A DNA stretch of 64,000 bases from Novacetimonas maltaceti (GCF_002906255.1 NZ_POTC01000001.1:124001-188000), one strand, 5' to 3'. Counted from the first letter of the stretch, positions 48,801 to 57,590 are shown. Numbers and translations: made by a program. The notes: a model not told the origin generated them from the letters alone.

Positions 48801-49290
48801 TGGCAAATTCGCCCGGTTCCATCACCGTGTCGGTGCGGTTGTAGCCATTCGCCACCAGCAGTTCGATCAGGAACTCCTGATCGAGGGCCTCGCCCGTGGC
48901 GATGTTGAGCGACTGCCCCTCGAACGCGCGGCGCGGGGCCACGCGCTGGATCAGGCCATTGACCGTGGTCAGCACGATGCGCGGGCGCGTCTGCTTTTCC
49001 AGCAGGCATGTCAGGGTTGCGACCCGTTCGGCCACGATGGCCGGGTTGGGCGAAACCCGGTCGTACGGCAGGCAGTCCCACGCCGGGAAGCGCAGGATTT
49101 CCGCCTTTGGGACAATGAAGGCGAGCTGTTCGCCAATCCGCGCCATTTCCGCATCGTCGCGTGCCACATGCAGCACGGGGCCATCATGTTCGGACAGGCG
49201 ACGGGCAAGGAGAAACGCGTCATATCCCTCCGGCACGCCCCAGATCTGGGTCAGGCCGGATGTCTGTCGCGCGGCGCGGATTTCGTTCAT
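45817..49290 (-). CDS. mfd: Transcription-repair coupling factor Mfd
   Basis: Removes stalled RNA polymerase and recruits UvrA. 1157 residues, the usual size. The N-terminal UvrB-homology region (FPAWDCLPYDRVSPNP, about 64-80), the RNA-polymerase-interacting CarD-like domain (GDLVVHQDYGIGRYNGLE, about 487-504), a DEAD-type helicase core with the Walker A loop CGDVGFGKTEVALRAAF and a DEEQH Walker B box, the TRG motif region and the C-terminal UvrA-regulating domain (about 1000-1150) are all present. It overlaps sdhE by four bases; mfd next to sdhE and recG is typical of alphaproteobacteria. Confidence 0.98.
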   Translation of the reverse strand: MNEIRAARQTSGLTQIWGVPEGYDAFLLARRLSEHDGPVLHVARDDAEMARIGEQLAFIVPKAEILRFPAWDCLPYDRVSPNPAIVAERVATLTCLLEKQTRPRIVLTTVNGLIQRVAPRRAFEGQSLNIATGEALDQEFLIELLVANGYNRTDTVMEPGEFATRGGIFDIFPAGEAEPVRLDLFGDEVENIRGFDPATQRSTGRRDALVMRPVADFSLDADSISRFRTGWRDLFGPAAAEDPMYQHVSDGRRHAGMEHWLPLFHDHMETLIDYLPGVSISLAQQAEEAFTARLEMIADHFEARRQPTREGEVPYRALPSHLMYLDRKGWDAMLGGHPAVVFMPFAQPDGASGIDAGGRPGQMFARTATDGMRENVFPMLSARMNEWAQTGRRTYVTAWSRGSAERLGVLLREYRLPVQSYATWHEAARMKAGTIGLLTLGLERGFVADDMAFVSEQDLLGERISRPPRRRKKADQFIAEASEIAEGDLVVHQDYGIGRYNGLETIGVGSAPHDCLRLIYDGNEKLFLPVENIELLSRFGSEQTGVALDKLGGVSWQSRKAKMKQRIRDMAGELIRTAAARALREAPALTPAEGLWDEFCARFPFVETEDQSRAIADVLDDMASGRPMDRLVCGDVGFGKTEVALRAAFVAAMSGGQVAVVVPTTLLARQHYRTFAARFADLPIKVAQLSRMVTGKEATAVRKGLADGTVNIVIGTHALLAKTVKFADLGLLIVDEEQHFGVAHKEKLKALREDVHVLTLSATPLPRTLQLALTGVREMSLIATPPTDRLAVRTFIMPFDSVVIREAIQRERFRGGQVFCVVPRIEDLDRMATRLHEIVPDARMVQAHGRLTPTELERVMTEFSDGKYDILLSTNIVESGLDMPAVNTLIIHRADMFGLGQLYQLRGRVGRGKQRGYAYLTWPQTHVLSAAAQKRLEVMQTLDTLGAGFTLASHDLDLRGAGNLLGDEQSGHIREVGIELYQQMLEDAVADLRHEKGRRKAEDRDWTPNIILGLPVLIPDTYVPDLPVRLGLYRRISALANDAEIEAMQAELIDRFGTLPDEVRNLLDVVALKRMCRAAGVERLEAGPKGMVIQFRNNSFVNPAGLVTWIAQQKDGKVRLRPDHKLAIIREMTNAQRITQARKVLTALNTLADAVPA

Positions 49291-49598
49291 TTGGCGCCTC
49301 GGATCGCGGCCAGACGCTCCGGGTCGTTGGCGTCGGCAAGGATGGCGCGCATCATGGGGGTGTTCACTTCCGCCGGGATGGGGCGACGTCCGCTCAGCCA
49401 GTCGGCAAGGTCGGCATCGGGCAGGTCCATCACTTCCTCCAGCGCGTCGAGTTCCGCCTCGCTCATGCCTTCGAGGCGGGGGGCGACAAATCCACCGATC
49501 AGCACATCGGTTTCGTGCGTGCCACGGTGCATCGCGCGGTAATAGATACGACGCCGGCGTGCATCAAGGCGCGACAGGTCAGGATTATTGGCTTGCAT
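49287..49598 (-). CDS. sdhE: Succinate dehydrogenase flavinylation factor SdhE (YgfY)
   Basis: Helps attach FAD to the succinate dehydrogenase flavoprotein. 103 residues. The family's RGxxE element is present as RGTHETDVLIGGF (about 25-37), followed by EEVMDLPDADLADWLSG, the helical pattern of SdhE with the partially conserved D-L-W. The stop overlaps the mfd start (ATGA), indicating coupling. The recG gene diverges upstream across 90 bases. Confidence 0.92.
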   Translation of the reverse strand: MQANNPDLSRLDARRRRIYYRAMHRGTHETDVLIGGFVAPRLEGMSEAELDALEEVMDLPDADLADWLSGRRPIPAEVNTPMMRAILADANDPERLAAIRGAK

Positions 49599-49688
49599 TG
49601 CGTTCCACCCCGTTATGGTTGCGTTTTGTTCTGTAACGCATTTGTCCTATAGCCGTCCCCGGGCTGTCTGTCAGCCCGGACGACCTGC

Positions 49689-51842
49689 ATGCCAACCTGC
49701 CGGATGAAAAGCCGCGTGTCACCCTGCCCCCCTTCCCCGCCGCCCGACCCTGACACCCTTCTCCTCGCTCCCCTGCTGGCCAGCGTGGGAAGCCTGCCGG
49801 GTGTCGGCCCGTCGGTTGAACGCCTGATCGCGCGCGCCGCACGGGGCGATCGTGTGATCGACCTGCTGTTTCACCTGCCCGACGGCCTGGTTGACCGGCG
49901 TTACCGCCCGCAGCTTGCCGTGGCGGAGGCGGGACGCGTCTGCACGTTCCAGGCGCATGTGGTGCGGATCATCGCGCCCGAAAGCAGCCGGGTGCGCAAG
50001 CCGTGGCGTATTGTCGTCAGTGACGGGACGGGCCAGGCGGAACTGGTCTTCTTCTCCCCCTATCAGGCGCAGCGGCTGCGGGTGGACATGCAGATATGCG
50101 TCTCGGGCATGCTGGAGCGTTTTGGCGACCGGCTGAGCATGCCGCACCCGGATTATCTGGTTCCCGCCGAGCAGGGGATTATGATTCCCCTGCTCGACCC
50201 GGTCTGGCCCCTGACGGGGGGGCTGTTTCCCCGCCACCTGCGCACCGCGCTGCAGGGGGCGTTCGCCCGTTTCCCTGCGCTGCCGGAATGGCTGGATCCC
50301 GAAATGGTGCGCAAGCGCAAATGGCCGGGGTTCGAGCAGGCCCTGCGCATCCTGCACCGTCCCTCGGACTTTCCCGACCTGATGGAAGGCGACCGCTATA
50401 CCGCCGCGAGCGAGCGCGCACGCGCGCGCCTGTCCTATGACGAACTGCTGGCGATGCAGATCGCCATGGCCCGTGCGCGCATCGACAACCGGGACCGGCC
50501 CGGCCGTTCCATCGTCGGCACCGGTGCCCTGCGCGCGGTGGCCCTGTCGCGCTTTGGCCATGAACCGACCACGGCACAGACGCGCGTGCTGGAGGAAATC
50601 GGGCAGGACCTGCGTGCGCCCCATCGCATGACGCGGCTGCTGCAGGGCGATGTCGGGGCGGGCAAGACGCTGGTGGCGCTGCTGTCGATGCTCAGCGCCG
50701 TGGAGGCCGGGCACCAGGCGGCGCTGATGGCGCCGACCGAGATCCTCGCGCGCCAGCATCTGGCGACTTTCGAGAAACTCTCCCCGGTTCCTGTCGCGTT
50801 CCTCAGCGGTTCCGTCAAGGGGCGTGCGCGCAGGCAGGCGCTGGAGGCCATCCGCACCGGGGCGGCGCCGCTTGTCGTCGGGACCCACGCGCTGTTTCAG
50901 GACAAGGTGGAATTTGCCGACCTCGCGCTGGTCGTCATTGACGAGCAGCATCGCTTCGGCGTGGCGCAGCGCATGATGCTGGGCGAAAAGGGCGACCGGA
51001 CCGACGTGCTTGTCATGACGGCAACGCCCATCCCGCGCACGCTGCTGCTGACGCAATGGGGGGACATGCAGGTCAGCCGCCTTGACGTGAAACCGGCGGG
51101 ACGCAAGCCGATCCGCACCTCGCTGCATGCCCTGTCGGCCATGCCCGAACTGGTCGCCGCCCTGCGCCGGGCGCTGGCGCGCGGTGCGCAGGTCTTCTGG
51201 GTCTGCCCGCTGGTGTCGGAGAGCGAGGCGCTCGACATCGCGGCGGCGGAGGCACGCCATGCAATGCTGCGGGAATATTTTGGCGACCTTGTCGGCCTTG
51301 CCCACGGGCAGCAGGACATTGCCGTGCGCGAGGAGGCGATTTCAGCCTTCGCCGGAGGAAAGACGCGCATCCTTGTCGCCACCACGGTGATCGAGGTCGG
51401 GGTCGACATCCCCTCGGCCACGGTCATGATGATTGAACATGCCGAGCGTTTCGGACTTGCGCAGTTGCACCAGCTACGTGGCCGGGTGGGACGCGGGCAG
51501 GCGGAATCCTTCTGCCTCCTGCTGCATGACAGCCAGCTGGGCCAGACGGCACGACGGCGCCTGGCGCTGCTGCGTGATACAGAGGACGGGTTCGTCATCG
51601 CGGATGAGGATTTCCGAATCCGTGGCGGCGGCGACCTTGCGGGTCACAGGCAGTCGGGAATGCCGGATTTCCGCATGGCGGCGGGCGTGCATATCGAACA
51701 GTTGCTGCGCGCGGCGGCGCAGGACGCGCAGCGTGTGGTCGAGGACACGGCGGCGGGCGTGCGCAGGCGTACTGCGGCAATCGCCATCCTGCTTGAACTG
51801 TTTTCGCGCACCGATGCGCAGCGGATCATGAAAGCGGGCTGA
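49689..51842 (+). CDS. recG: ATP-dependent DNA helicase RecG
   Basis: Reverses stalled forks and processes Holliday junctions. 717 residues. The N-terminal wedge domain (about 30-260) starts LLASVGSLPGVGPSVERLI; helicase motifs follow: LLQGDVGAGKT (motif I), TEILARQH (Ia), VIDEQHRFGV (II, DEQH form normal for RecG), TATPIPRT (III), ATTVIEVGVDIP and QLHQLRGRVGRG (VI), and the late GGGDLAGHRQSG. Start at 49689 is uncertain; an ATG at 49704 is possible. The 3' end overlaps the convergent tetR gene by 17 bases. Confidence 0.97.
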   Translation: MPTCRMKSRVSPCPPSPPPDPDTLLLAPLLASVGSLPGVGPSVERLIARAARGDRVIDLLFHLPDGLVDRRYRPQLAVAEAGRVCTFQAHVVRIIAPESSRVRKPWRIVVSDGTGQAELVFFSPYQAQRLRVDMQICVSGMLERFGDRLSMPHPDYLVPAEQGIMIPLLDPVWPLTGGLFPRHLRTALQGAFARFPALPEWLDPEMVRKRKWPGFEQALRILHRPSDFPDLMEGDRYTAASERARARLSYDELLAMQIAMARARIDNRDRPGRSIVGTGALRAVALSRFGHEPTTAQTRVLEEIGQDLRAPHRMTRLLQGDVGAGKTLVALLSMLSAVEAGHQAALMAPTEILARQHLATFEKLSPVPVAFLSGSVKGRARRQALEAIRTGAAPLVVGTHALFQDKVEFADLALVVIDEQHRFGVAQRMMLGEKGDRTDVLVMTATPIPRTLLLTQWGDMQVSRLDVKPAGRKPIRTSLHALSAMPELVAALRRALARGAQVFWVCPLVSESEALDIAAAEARHAMLREYFGDLVGLAHGQQDIAVREEAISAFAGGKTRILVATTVIEVGVDIPSATVMMIEHAERFGLAQLHQLRGRVGRGQAESFCLLLHDSQLGQTARRRLALLRDTEDGFVIADEDFRIRGGGDLAGHRQSGMPDFRMAAGVHIEQLLRAAAQDAQRVVEDTAAGVRRRTAAIAILLELFSRTDAQRIMKAG

Positions 51843-52518
51843 AGGTGGGGGTATAGTCCTTCAGACCGCATTCGGCTTCGACCATCTCAAGGAAGATTTC
51901 CGAAAACAGGCTCATCGGCCTGACGGAGCGTTCAAGGCGCGCGCGCAGCACGGCCCCTTCCCACCCGATCCAGAAAAACTCGGCCCAGCGCTGGCAGATA
52001 TGGCCATAGGCGGGCGATGGCGTGTCGAATGCAGCCATCAGGCATGTGGCGACCCGGCGTTCCCACCCCGCGAGCACCTCGCGCAGTTCCTGATGGAACG
52101 AAACCGGCAGGATGGCGAGTTCCTGCCCCAGATTCCCGATCAGGCACCCGCGCGTGTAATCGAAGCGTATGATGCCCGTCTTCGCGTCCTCCACGAAATG
52201 GCGCAGGCGCTGCAGCGGGGGATAGGAGTCATCCGTCAGCCAGCGATCAAGCTTTGCATTGAAATAATGCGCATAGCTCTTGATGACCGCGCTGCCGAAA
52301 TCTTCCTTGTTTTCAAAGTAGTGGTAGAAGGATCCCTTGGCGACGCCCGCCGCGCGCAGGATGTCGTCGAGGCCACTTGCGCCAAACCCCTTCTCGGTCA
52401 GCGCGATGATCCCCGCCTGGATCAGTTGATGGCGGATGTTCTGCTGCTCGGACACGTCCTTGGGCGGACGCCCGCGTCCGCGCGCCTTGAGGGGTTTTGG
52501 TGATACGGTCGGCTTCAT
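51826..52518 (-). CDS. TetR-family transcriptional regulator (AcuR-like)
   Basis: 230 residues from the ATG at 52518. After a basic GRGRPPKD lead the DNA-binding domain spans about 25-75 with GIIALTEKGFGASGLDDILRAAGVAKGSFYHYFENKEDFG (first part near 35-54). The ligand domain has CLIGNLGQELA, a pattern shared with AcuR-type regulators. No adjacent catabolic gene suggests its target; the usual divergently transcribed partner is absent, the next gene upstream being the cold-shock gene 447 bases away. An ATG 50 codons upstream is less likely. Confidence 0.87.
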   Translation of the reverse strand: MKPTVSPKPLKARGRGRPPKDVSEQQNIRHQLIQAGIIALTEKGFGASGLDDILRAAGVAKGSFYHYFENKEDFGSAVIKSYAHYFNAKLDRWLTDDSYPPLQRLRHFVEDAKTGIIRFDYTRGCLIGNLGQELAILPVSFHQELREVLAGWERRVATCLMAAFDTPSPAYGHICQRWAEFFWIGWEGAVLRARLERSVRPMSLFSEIFLEMVEAECGLKDYTPTFSPLS

Positions 52519-52965
52519 GTCAGATATATCCCCCACTTTTACGCAATCGGCAATGTTGCGCGGCGGTTGTGGCCAGCGGGCATGCGCCAGGGGCATATCC
52601 CGTGGGCCGCAGTCCCTGGCTGCTGGTAACGTGGGACATGCCCGCATGGTGGCAGCGGGCGCGGACATGGGCCTGGAAACGTCCCCGCGCCCGCTGGCGG
52701 CATCTGGCCTGCGTCACGCTGGTCACAAAAATGTTTGAACGTGAAAAATGCTGTGGAATCCCGTCGCAGGAATATGCTTTAGATATTGGTGATACCGATG
52801 CGATTCATGCTAGGGTCAAAGACAGGACGGAGAAATGTTTCCCGGCGGCCCGCCTGACCCGCGGTAATGCCAGACAGGCAAAACTCTATTCTGCGAACAA
52901 AGCGTTTCCATATCGGCGGCTTCCCGTGACCGGGACCCGCCACCTAGACCTCGGGATTACGACCG
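52519..52965. other. 447-base gap upstream of the cold-shock gene
   Basis: Short frames cross this gap but none shows protein features. The part from about 52725 to 52900 is richer in A and T than its surroundings. It must hold the promoters of the divergent tetR and csp genes, and could provide a long structured leader for the cold-shock gene; I cannot point to a defined element. Confidence 0.35.
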
Positions 52966-53631
52966 TTGAGAAGTAACAGGACCGACCGCAGCTCCCGCTC
53001 CCCGCGCCGCGGCGGATTTGACGATGATTTCATGTCGGCACCGTCATTCAATGACCGCGCCAGCGCTCCCCGTCGCCCCTTTCCCGGCAGCGGAGGTCCG
53101 CAGATCGTCGCATCCGGGCCGGAGATTGGTGCCACTGTCAAGTGGTTCAATAGCGAAAAGGGATTCGGCTTTGTCGAACTGTCGGATGGATCGGGTGACG
53201 TGTTCCTGCATGCCAATGCACTGAACCCCACCGGTTTCGAGACGGTGTCCCCCGGCAGCACGCTTGTCGTGCGCATCGGTCAGGGCCCGAAGGGCCGTCA
53301 GGTCGCCGCCGTGGTGTCCGTTGACGAAAGCACCGCGCAGCCGGAACGCCCCCGTGGGTTCGGTGGACCGCGCGCCGGCGGGTTCTCCCGCTCTGGCCGC
53401 CCCGCCCCCGACCTGTCGCAGGCGCAGGACATGCGTGGCGTCGTGAAGTGGTACAACGCCACGAAGGGCTTTGGCTTCATCACGCCCGAAAGCGGTGGCA
53501 AGGACATCTTCGTGCATGCTTCCGCACTGGAGCGTTCGGGCCTGACCAGCCTGTCGGAAGGCCAGACGGCCAACGTGCAGGTGGTCGAAGGCCAGAAGGG
53601 CCCCGAGGCTGCTGCGATCAGCGTTGACTGA
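52966..53631 (+). CDS. Cold-shock protein with two cold-shock domains
   Basis: 221 residues. Two CSDs, each with both RNA-binding boxes: the first about 54-116 with TVKWFNSEKGFGFVEL and DVFLHANAL, the second about 153-220 with VVKWYNATKGFGFITP and DIFVHASAL. Between them is a Gly/Arg/Pro linker, and before them a basic MRSNRTDRSSRSPRRGG stretch. Double-CSD proteins are usual in alphaproteobacteria, where they bind RNA as chaperones. The start is a TTG at 52966; ATG at 53032 is the alternative and would drop the basic tail. A terminator follows. Confidence 0.9.
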   Translation: MRSNRTDRSSRSPRRGGFDDDFMSAPSFNDRASAPRRPFPGSGGPQIVASGPEIGATVKWFNSEKGFGFVELSDGSGDVFLHANALNPTGFETVSPGSTLVVRIGQGPKGRQVAAVVSVDESTAQPERPRGFGGPRAGGFSRSGRPAPDLSQAQDMRGVVKWYNATKGFGFITPESGGKDIFVHASALERSGLTSLSEGQTANVQVVEGQKGPEAAAISVD

Positions 53632-53680
53632 TTGCCGGATGGCATGATGGCGACATCATGCCGCCTGACCTTCAAGGAAG

Positions 53681-53713
53681 CGGGGCGTCCCATGTCGGGA
53701 CGCCCCGTTTTTT
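53681..53713 (+). terminator. Rho-independent terminator of the cold-shock gene
   Basis: An 11-bp perfect stem, CGGGGCGTCCC (53681-53691) and GGGACGCCCCG (53697-53707), with a 5-base loop and six T after it (53708-53713). It is oriented for the plus strand. Confidence 0.93.
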
Positions 53714-53750
53714 ATGGGGTTTCCAATGATGGCGGCGGTGGGGGAGGTGA

Positions 53751-54248
53751 TCAGTCCTCGCGCCCCTTGTTGCGCATCAGGCGCGCCTTGTCGCGCTGCC
53801 AGTCACGTTCGGCGATGGCATGCCGCTTGTCGGCTTTCTTGCGGCCCTCCCCTATACCAAGGGTCAGCTTGGCCAGGCCACGGCTGTTGAAATGGATATC
53901 AAGCGGCACAAGGGTCACGCCATTGCGCGCGCTTTCGCCCAGCAGACGGTCGATCTGCTTGCCATGCAACAGCAGCTTGCGCGGCGCACGCGGCTCGAAC
54001 CGGGACAGGACCCCGCCCTGATATTCGGGGATGTAGCTGTTGAACAGCCACAGTTCCCCATCGCGTTCGGCGGCATAGGCTTCGGTAATGGTGGCACGCC
54101 CCATCCGCAGGCTCTTGACCTCCGGCCCCTTCAGGACCAGCCCGGCCTCGAGCGTTTCGAGAATGGTGTAGTTGAAGCGGCCCTTGCGGTTCTGCGCGGC
54201 GATGCCGGTGGAGATCATCCCGCTGCCGTTTTTCTGTTTTGCTGCCAT
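53751..54248 (-). CDS. smpB: SsrA-binding protein SmpB
   Basis: Binds tmRNA for rescue of stalled ribosomes. 165 residues. The core has NRKGRFNYTILETLEAGLVLKG, EVKSLRMGRATITEAYA and KLTLGIGEGRKKADKR, the last basic C-terminal helix that reads the empty mRNA path. It begins three bases after the dapA stop, so dapA-smpB is one transcript, a frequent alphaproteobacterial pair. Confidence 0.97.
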   Translation of the reverse strand: MAAKQKNGSGMISTGIAAQNRKGRFNYTILETLEAGLVLKGPEVKSLRMGRATITEAYAAERDGELWLFNSYIPEYQGGVLSRFEPRAPRKLLLHGKQIDRLLGESARNGVTLVPLDIHFNSRGLAKLTLGIGEGRKKADKRHAIAERDWQRDKARLMRNKGRED

Positions 54249-54251
54249 GGG

Positions 54252-55130
54252 TCAGTCCAGCAGTCCCGCCGCCGACATGGCATCCTTCACGCGCGCGCGG
54301 GAGGCATCACTCAGCGGGGCGAGCGGCAGGCGGCAGGTTTCCCCCATCAGTCCGAGCACGCTGGCTGCGAATTTGACCGGGACCGGGTTGCTTTCGCAGA
54401 ACAGGGCGTCATGCAGCGGGAAAAGCCGGTCATGCCGTTCCATCGCGTCCATCACGCGCCCGTCGTTCCAGGCCGCCTGGATTTCAGCGCACTGGGCCGG
54501 CGCGACGTTCGAGGTCACGCTGATGCAGCCATCGCCACCGGAGGCAAGGAACGCAACCGCCGTGCCGTCCTCGCCCGAAAGCTGGTTGAACGGCTTGCCC
54601 ACCGTGCGTCGCGTCTGCAGCGGACGCAGCAGGTTGGCCGTCGCGTCCTTTACGCCGATGATGTTGGGATGCTTCGCCAGTCGCGCCATGGTTTCGACGG
54701 AGATGTCGATCACGGAACGGGCCGGGATGTTGTACAGGATGACCGGGATCGAGATGGCGTCGGCAACCGCCATGAAATGACGGTACACCCCTTCCTGCGT
54801 GGGCTTGTTGTAATAGGGTGTCACCACCAGCACGGCGGCAGCGCCTGCGGATTGCGCATGCTGGGCCATCTTTATGGCTTCCGCCGTGCTGTTGGACCCT
54901 GCGCCCGCCAGAACCGGCACGCGGCCATTGGCCGTCTTGATGGTGAATTCGACCACCTGGGCATGTTCATCATGTGACAGGGTCGGGCTTTCCCCGGTGG
55001 TGCCCACGGGCACCAGCGCGGACGTTCCCTGCTGGATCTGCCAGTCGATGAAGCGCCCCATGGAGGGCAGGTCAAGCGACCCGTCCTGGTTCATTGGCGT
55101 AATCAGGGCGGTAATGGAACCCTTGAACAT
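54252..55130 (-). CDS. dapA: 4-hydroxy-tetrahydrodipicolinate synthase
   Basis: Condenses pyruvate with aspartate semialdehyde in lysine and cell-wall synthesis. 292 residues from the ATG at 55130, the family N-terminus MFKGSITALITP; the frame is open another 50 codons upstream. Catalytic residues are the Schiff-base Lys161 in GVKDAT, Tyr133 in LYNIPAR and Thr44/Thr45 in PVGTTGES. Works with LysC (25429-26682). Confidence 0.97.
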   Translation of the reverse strand: MFKGSITALITPMNQDGSLDLPSMGRFIDWQIQQGTSALVPVGTTGESPTLSHDEHAQVVEFTIKTANGRVPVLAGAGSNSTAEAIKMAQHAQSAGAAAVLVVTPYYNKPTQEGVYRHFMAVADAISIPVILYNIPARSVIDISVETMARLAKHPNIIGVKDATANLLRPLQTRRTVGKPFNQLSGEDGTAVAFLASGGDGCISVTSNVAPAQCAEIQAAWNDGRVMDAMERHDRLFPLHDALFCESNPVPVKFAASVLGLMGETCRLPLAPLSDASRARVKDAMSAAGLLD

Positions 55131-55305
55131 GGTTGTTTCCACTTGGTTGGGCAGGTCCTGTCTGCTGGCGCCGGGGCCGGGTTGAAGGGGCAGCAGGCCT
55201 GTTTTGTCTCGGTTCAGGGACGGGGGACGCGCCCGCCCGCTATGGTCCCCTGATATGGGTATGATGTGCGCGGATGGCAAAGCATGCGCATGCGGAACGG
55301 TTCTG

Positions 55306-56202
55306 TCATTTCATGACGGGCGTTCCAGAAGCGGTGGCAGGCGCCGTATCCGCAGGGGCGGCATCCCTGTGTCGGAACGGGGATGCGGGATAGACACCCA
55401 GCACGCTCACCTGTTCCGCGAAGAAGGACAGTTCACGCAATGCGGCCGCCAGCGCGGGGTCGTGGGGATGGCCTTCCACGTCGAGCAGGAACTGTGTCGC
55501 AGCAAAGGAACCGTCGAGCATGTAGCTCTCCAGCCGCGTCATGTTGATTCCATTGGTCGCAAACCCGCCAAGCACCTTGTAAAGCGCGCCGGGCTGGTTG
55601 CTGACACGGAACAGCACGGTGGTCATGCAGTCATCCATGCGTGCCGGCAGGTCGGGCGGCGTGCGCGCGGCGATATAGAAGCGCGTCGTGTTATGGGCCG
55701 CGTCCTCCACATTGCGGCGCAGGATCACCAGACCATTCAGGTCGGCGGCCAGCGCCGACGCCACGGCAAGGTCTTCGCGGCGTCCCCATTCACGCACCAG
55801 TTCGGCAGCGCCTGCCGTATCGAACTCCACCACCGGCTTGAGACCCGTTTCCCTGATCAGGCCACGTATCTGCGCCATGGCGACGGGATGGGTATGCACC
55901 CGCTGCGCGTCATGCAGGGTCGCGCCGGGGACGCCCATCAGGCAGTGTTCGATGCGCAGGAAATGCTCGCCCACGATGAACAGGTCGGACTGCGGCAGCA
56001 GGGCATGGATGTCTGGCACCCGCCCTGCCAGGCTGTTTTCACAGGCCAGCATCGCGGCATCCGCCCGGCCCTCATGCACGGCGGCGATGGCACCCGCAAA
56101 GGTTTCGCATGGCAGGGTTGTCCATCCGGGGCGTGCCTGCCGGCAGGCCAGGTCGGAATAGGCCCCGAACGTCCCCTGGAAGGCGATGATACCCTTTGTC
56201 AT
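55306..56202 (-). CDS. pheA: Prephenate dehydratase
   Basis: Converts prephenate to phenylpyruvate for phenylalanine. 298 residues, no chorismate-mutase domain. The catalytic part (1-185) shows AFQGTFGAYSDLA, CENSLAGRV and the active-site TTRFYIA with Thr-Arg-Phe. An ACT regulatory domain (about 195-275) follows with GALYKVLGGFATNGINMTRLES, the phenylalanine-binding element. Start overlaps the kdsB stop (ATGA). The C-terminal Ala/Pro tail is not conserved. Confidence 0.96.
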   Translation of the reverse strand: MTKGIIAFQGTFGAYSDLACRQARPGWTTLPCETFAGAIAAVHEGRADAAMLACENSLAGRVPDIHALLPQSDLFIVGEHFLRIEHCLMGVPGATLHDAQRVHTHPVAMAQIRGLIRETGLKPVVEFDTAGAAELVREWGRREDLAVASALAADLNGLVILRRNVEDAAHNTTRFYIAARTPPDLPARMDDCMTTVLFRVSNQPGALYKVLGGFATNGINMTRLESYMLDGSFAATQFLLDVEGHPHDPALAAALRELSFFAEQVSVLGVYPASPFRHRDAAPADTAPATASGTPVMK

Positions 56203-56945
56203 GCCCGTGCCCCATCCATCGTGGCGGCCATGCGCGCACGTTCAAGGTCGGCGGGCGTGTCCACCCCGAACGGAGCCTGCGCGATCCGTGCGCAGCCGAT
56301 ATGCATCCCTGCCTCCAGCGCACGCAGTTGTTCCAGCCGTTCACGGCGCTCCAGTGGGGATTCCGGGTTGCTGACGAACTGCCGCAAGGCCGCGCGACGA
56401 TAGGCATAGATGCCGACATGGTGCCACAACGGTCCCTGCCCCCACGGGATGGCCACGCGGGAAAAATACAGCGCGCGTGCGGTGTCGGCACCTTCGTGAA
56501 AGGCGCAGGCCACCTTTACCACGGATTCTGCCGCGGCTTCGGGGGCGTCCTGCACCGGGGCGACCAGCGTTGCGATGTCGGTCCGCGCGTCGTGCAGCGG
56601 CAGCAGGACCGTGCGCAGGATGTCTGGCATGACGCCCGGCAGGTCGCCCTGCAGGTTGACGACCGTGTCATGTTTTCCGGCCGGATCGACCCGTTCCAGC
56701 GCCTGCCACACGCGGTCGGACCCTGATGGCAGGTCGGGATCGGTCATGACGGGATGGCCGCCGGCCTGCTCCACGGCCTGCGCCACGGCAGCGTCACAGA
56801 CGGCGACGGCCACCGGGCCGATATCGGCCCGCATGGCGCGTTCAAGGACGTGCGCGATCATCGGGCGTCCGGCGATTTCCGCCAGTGGTTTTCCGGGCAG
56901 GCGTGACGACGCCATGCGGGCCGGTATTATGACAATCGGGTTCAT
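56199..56945 (-). CDS. kdsB: 3-deoxy-manno-octulosonate cytidylyltransferase
   Basis: Activates KDO as CMP-KDO for lipopolysaccharide. 248 residues. PARMASSRLPGKPL (8-21) is the nucleotide-binding start; NLQGDLPG (usual NLQGDEP), SRVAIPW and HVGIYAYRR are further family motifs, as is the C-terminal GVDTPADLERAR. Overlaps pheA by four bases. Partner of KdsA (6576-7409). Confidence 0.96.
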   Translation of the reverse strand: MNPIVIIPARMASSRLPGKPLAEIAGRPMIAHVLERAMRADIGPVAVAVCDAAVAQAVEQAGGHPVMTDPDLPSGSDRVWQALERVDPAGKHDTVVNLQGDLPGVMPDILRTVLLPLHDARTDIATLVAPVQDAPEAAAESVVKVACAFHEGADTARALYFSRVAIPWGQGPLWHHVGIYAYRRAALRQFVSNPESPLERRERLEQLRALEAGMHIGCARIAQAPFGVDTPADLERARMAATMDGARA

Positions 56946-57080
56946 GAAATCTGGTTTTGGCCCATCGGTTCATCAAGGCGACACGAAACGTGCGGGCTTG
57001 TGACTGCTTCACACACGCTGCGCGGCAGTCTAGGTAATGAAGCAAACTCATGCAACCGCGCACGAAAGGCGTCCTTATCC

Positions 57081-57590
57081 ATGAACAGCATGCGGCTTAA
57101 CCAGATGGGAGCAGCGTTCCTGATTGCAGCGGTGGCGCTTGGTGGAAGCTGGGCGGCGGGCAGCCTGCTCGTGCCGCACCGTGCCGCGGCGCAGAGTGCC
57201 GTTCCCATGCCGCAATCCACGCCCGACGATGGGCAGGACCCGCCGATCGAGACACTGCTGGCGCATGCGGATGCGGCCAAGGGGCATGAAATCGCCGACC
57301 ACCAGTGCGGGATGTGTCACAGCTTTGCCCCGCATGGCCCGTCCGTCATCGGGCCCGACCTGTTTGGCGTCATGGGCACGCATATCGGTGACATCCCCGA
57401 TTATGAATTCTCCGACGCCCTGAGCGCGCACAAGAAGGATGTGTGGACCCCTGCCCTGCTGTCGGAATGGATCAAGAAGCCCGACGCCTTTGCACCCGGC
57501 ACGAAGATGGCCTTCCCCGGCATTGCCTCGGCCACGGACCGGGCCAACGTGGTTGCCTTCATCCAGACCCTTGTCGAAGAGAAGAACTGA
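57081..57590 (+). CDS. cycM: Membrane-anchored class I cytochrome c (CycM-like)
   Basis: 169 residues from the ATG at 57081. A hydrophobic segment (about 9-30) anchors or exports it, followed by a Pro/Ala/Gln-rich spacer. The haem site CGMCH is at 76-80 and the distal Met143 lies in GTKMAFPGI. The pattern DLFGVMGT and WIKKPDAF matches CycM/cytochrome c552 of alphaproteobacteria, which pass electrons to the terminal oxidase. Its stop overlaps the hisN start (TGATG). Confidence 0.9.
   Translation: MNSMRLNQMGAAFLIAAVALGGSWAAGSLLVPHRAAAQSAVPMPQSTPDDGQDPPIETLLAHADAAKGHEIADHQCGMCHSFAPHGPSVIGPDLFGVMGTHIGDIPDYEFSDALSAHKKDVWTPALLSEWIKKPDAFAPGTKMAFPGIASATDRANVVAFIQTLVEEKN

Noticed and set aside
52497-52976. 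Frames in the tetR/csp gap as possible small genes
   Set aside because: No ribosome-binding site, no domain and low-complexity residues; the gap is better seen as regulatory DNA.
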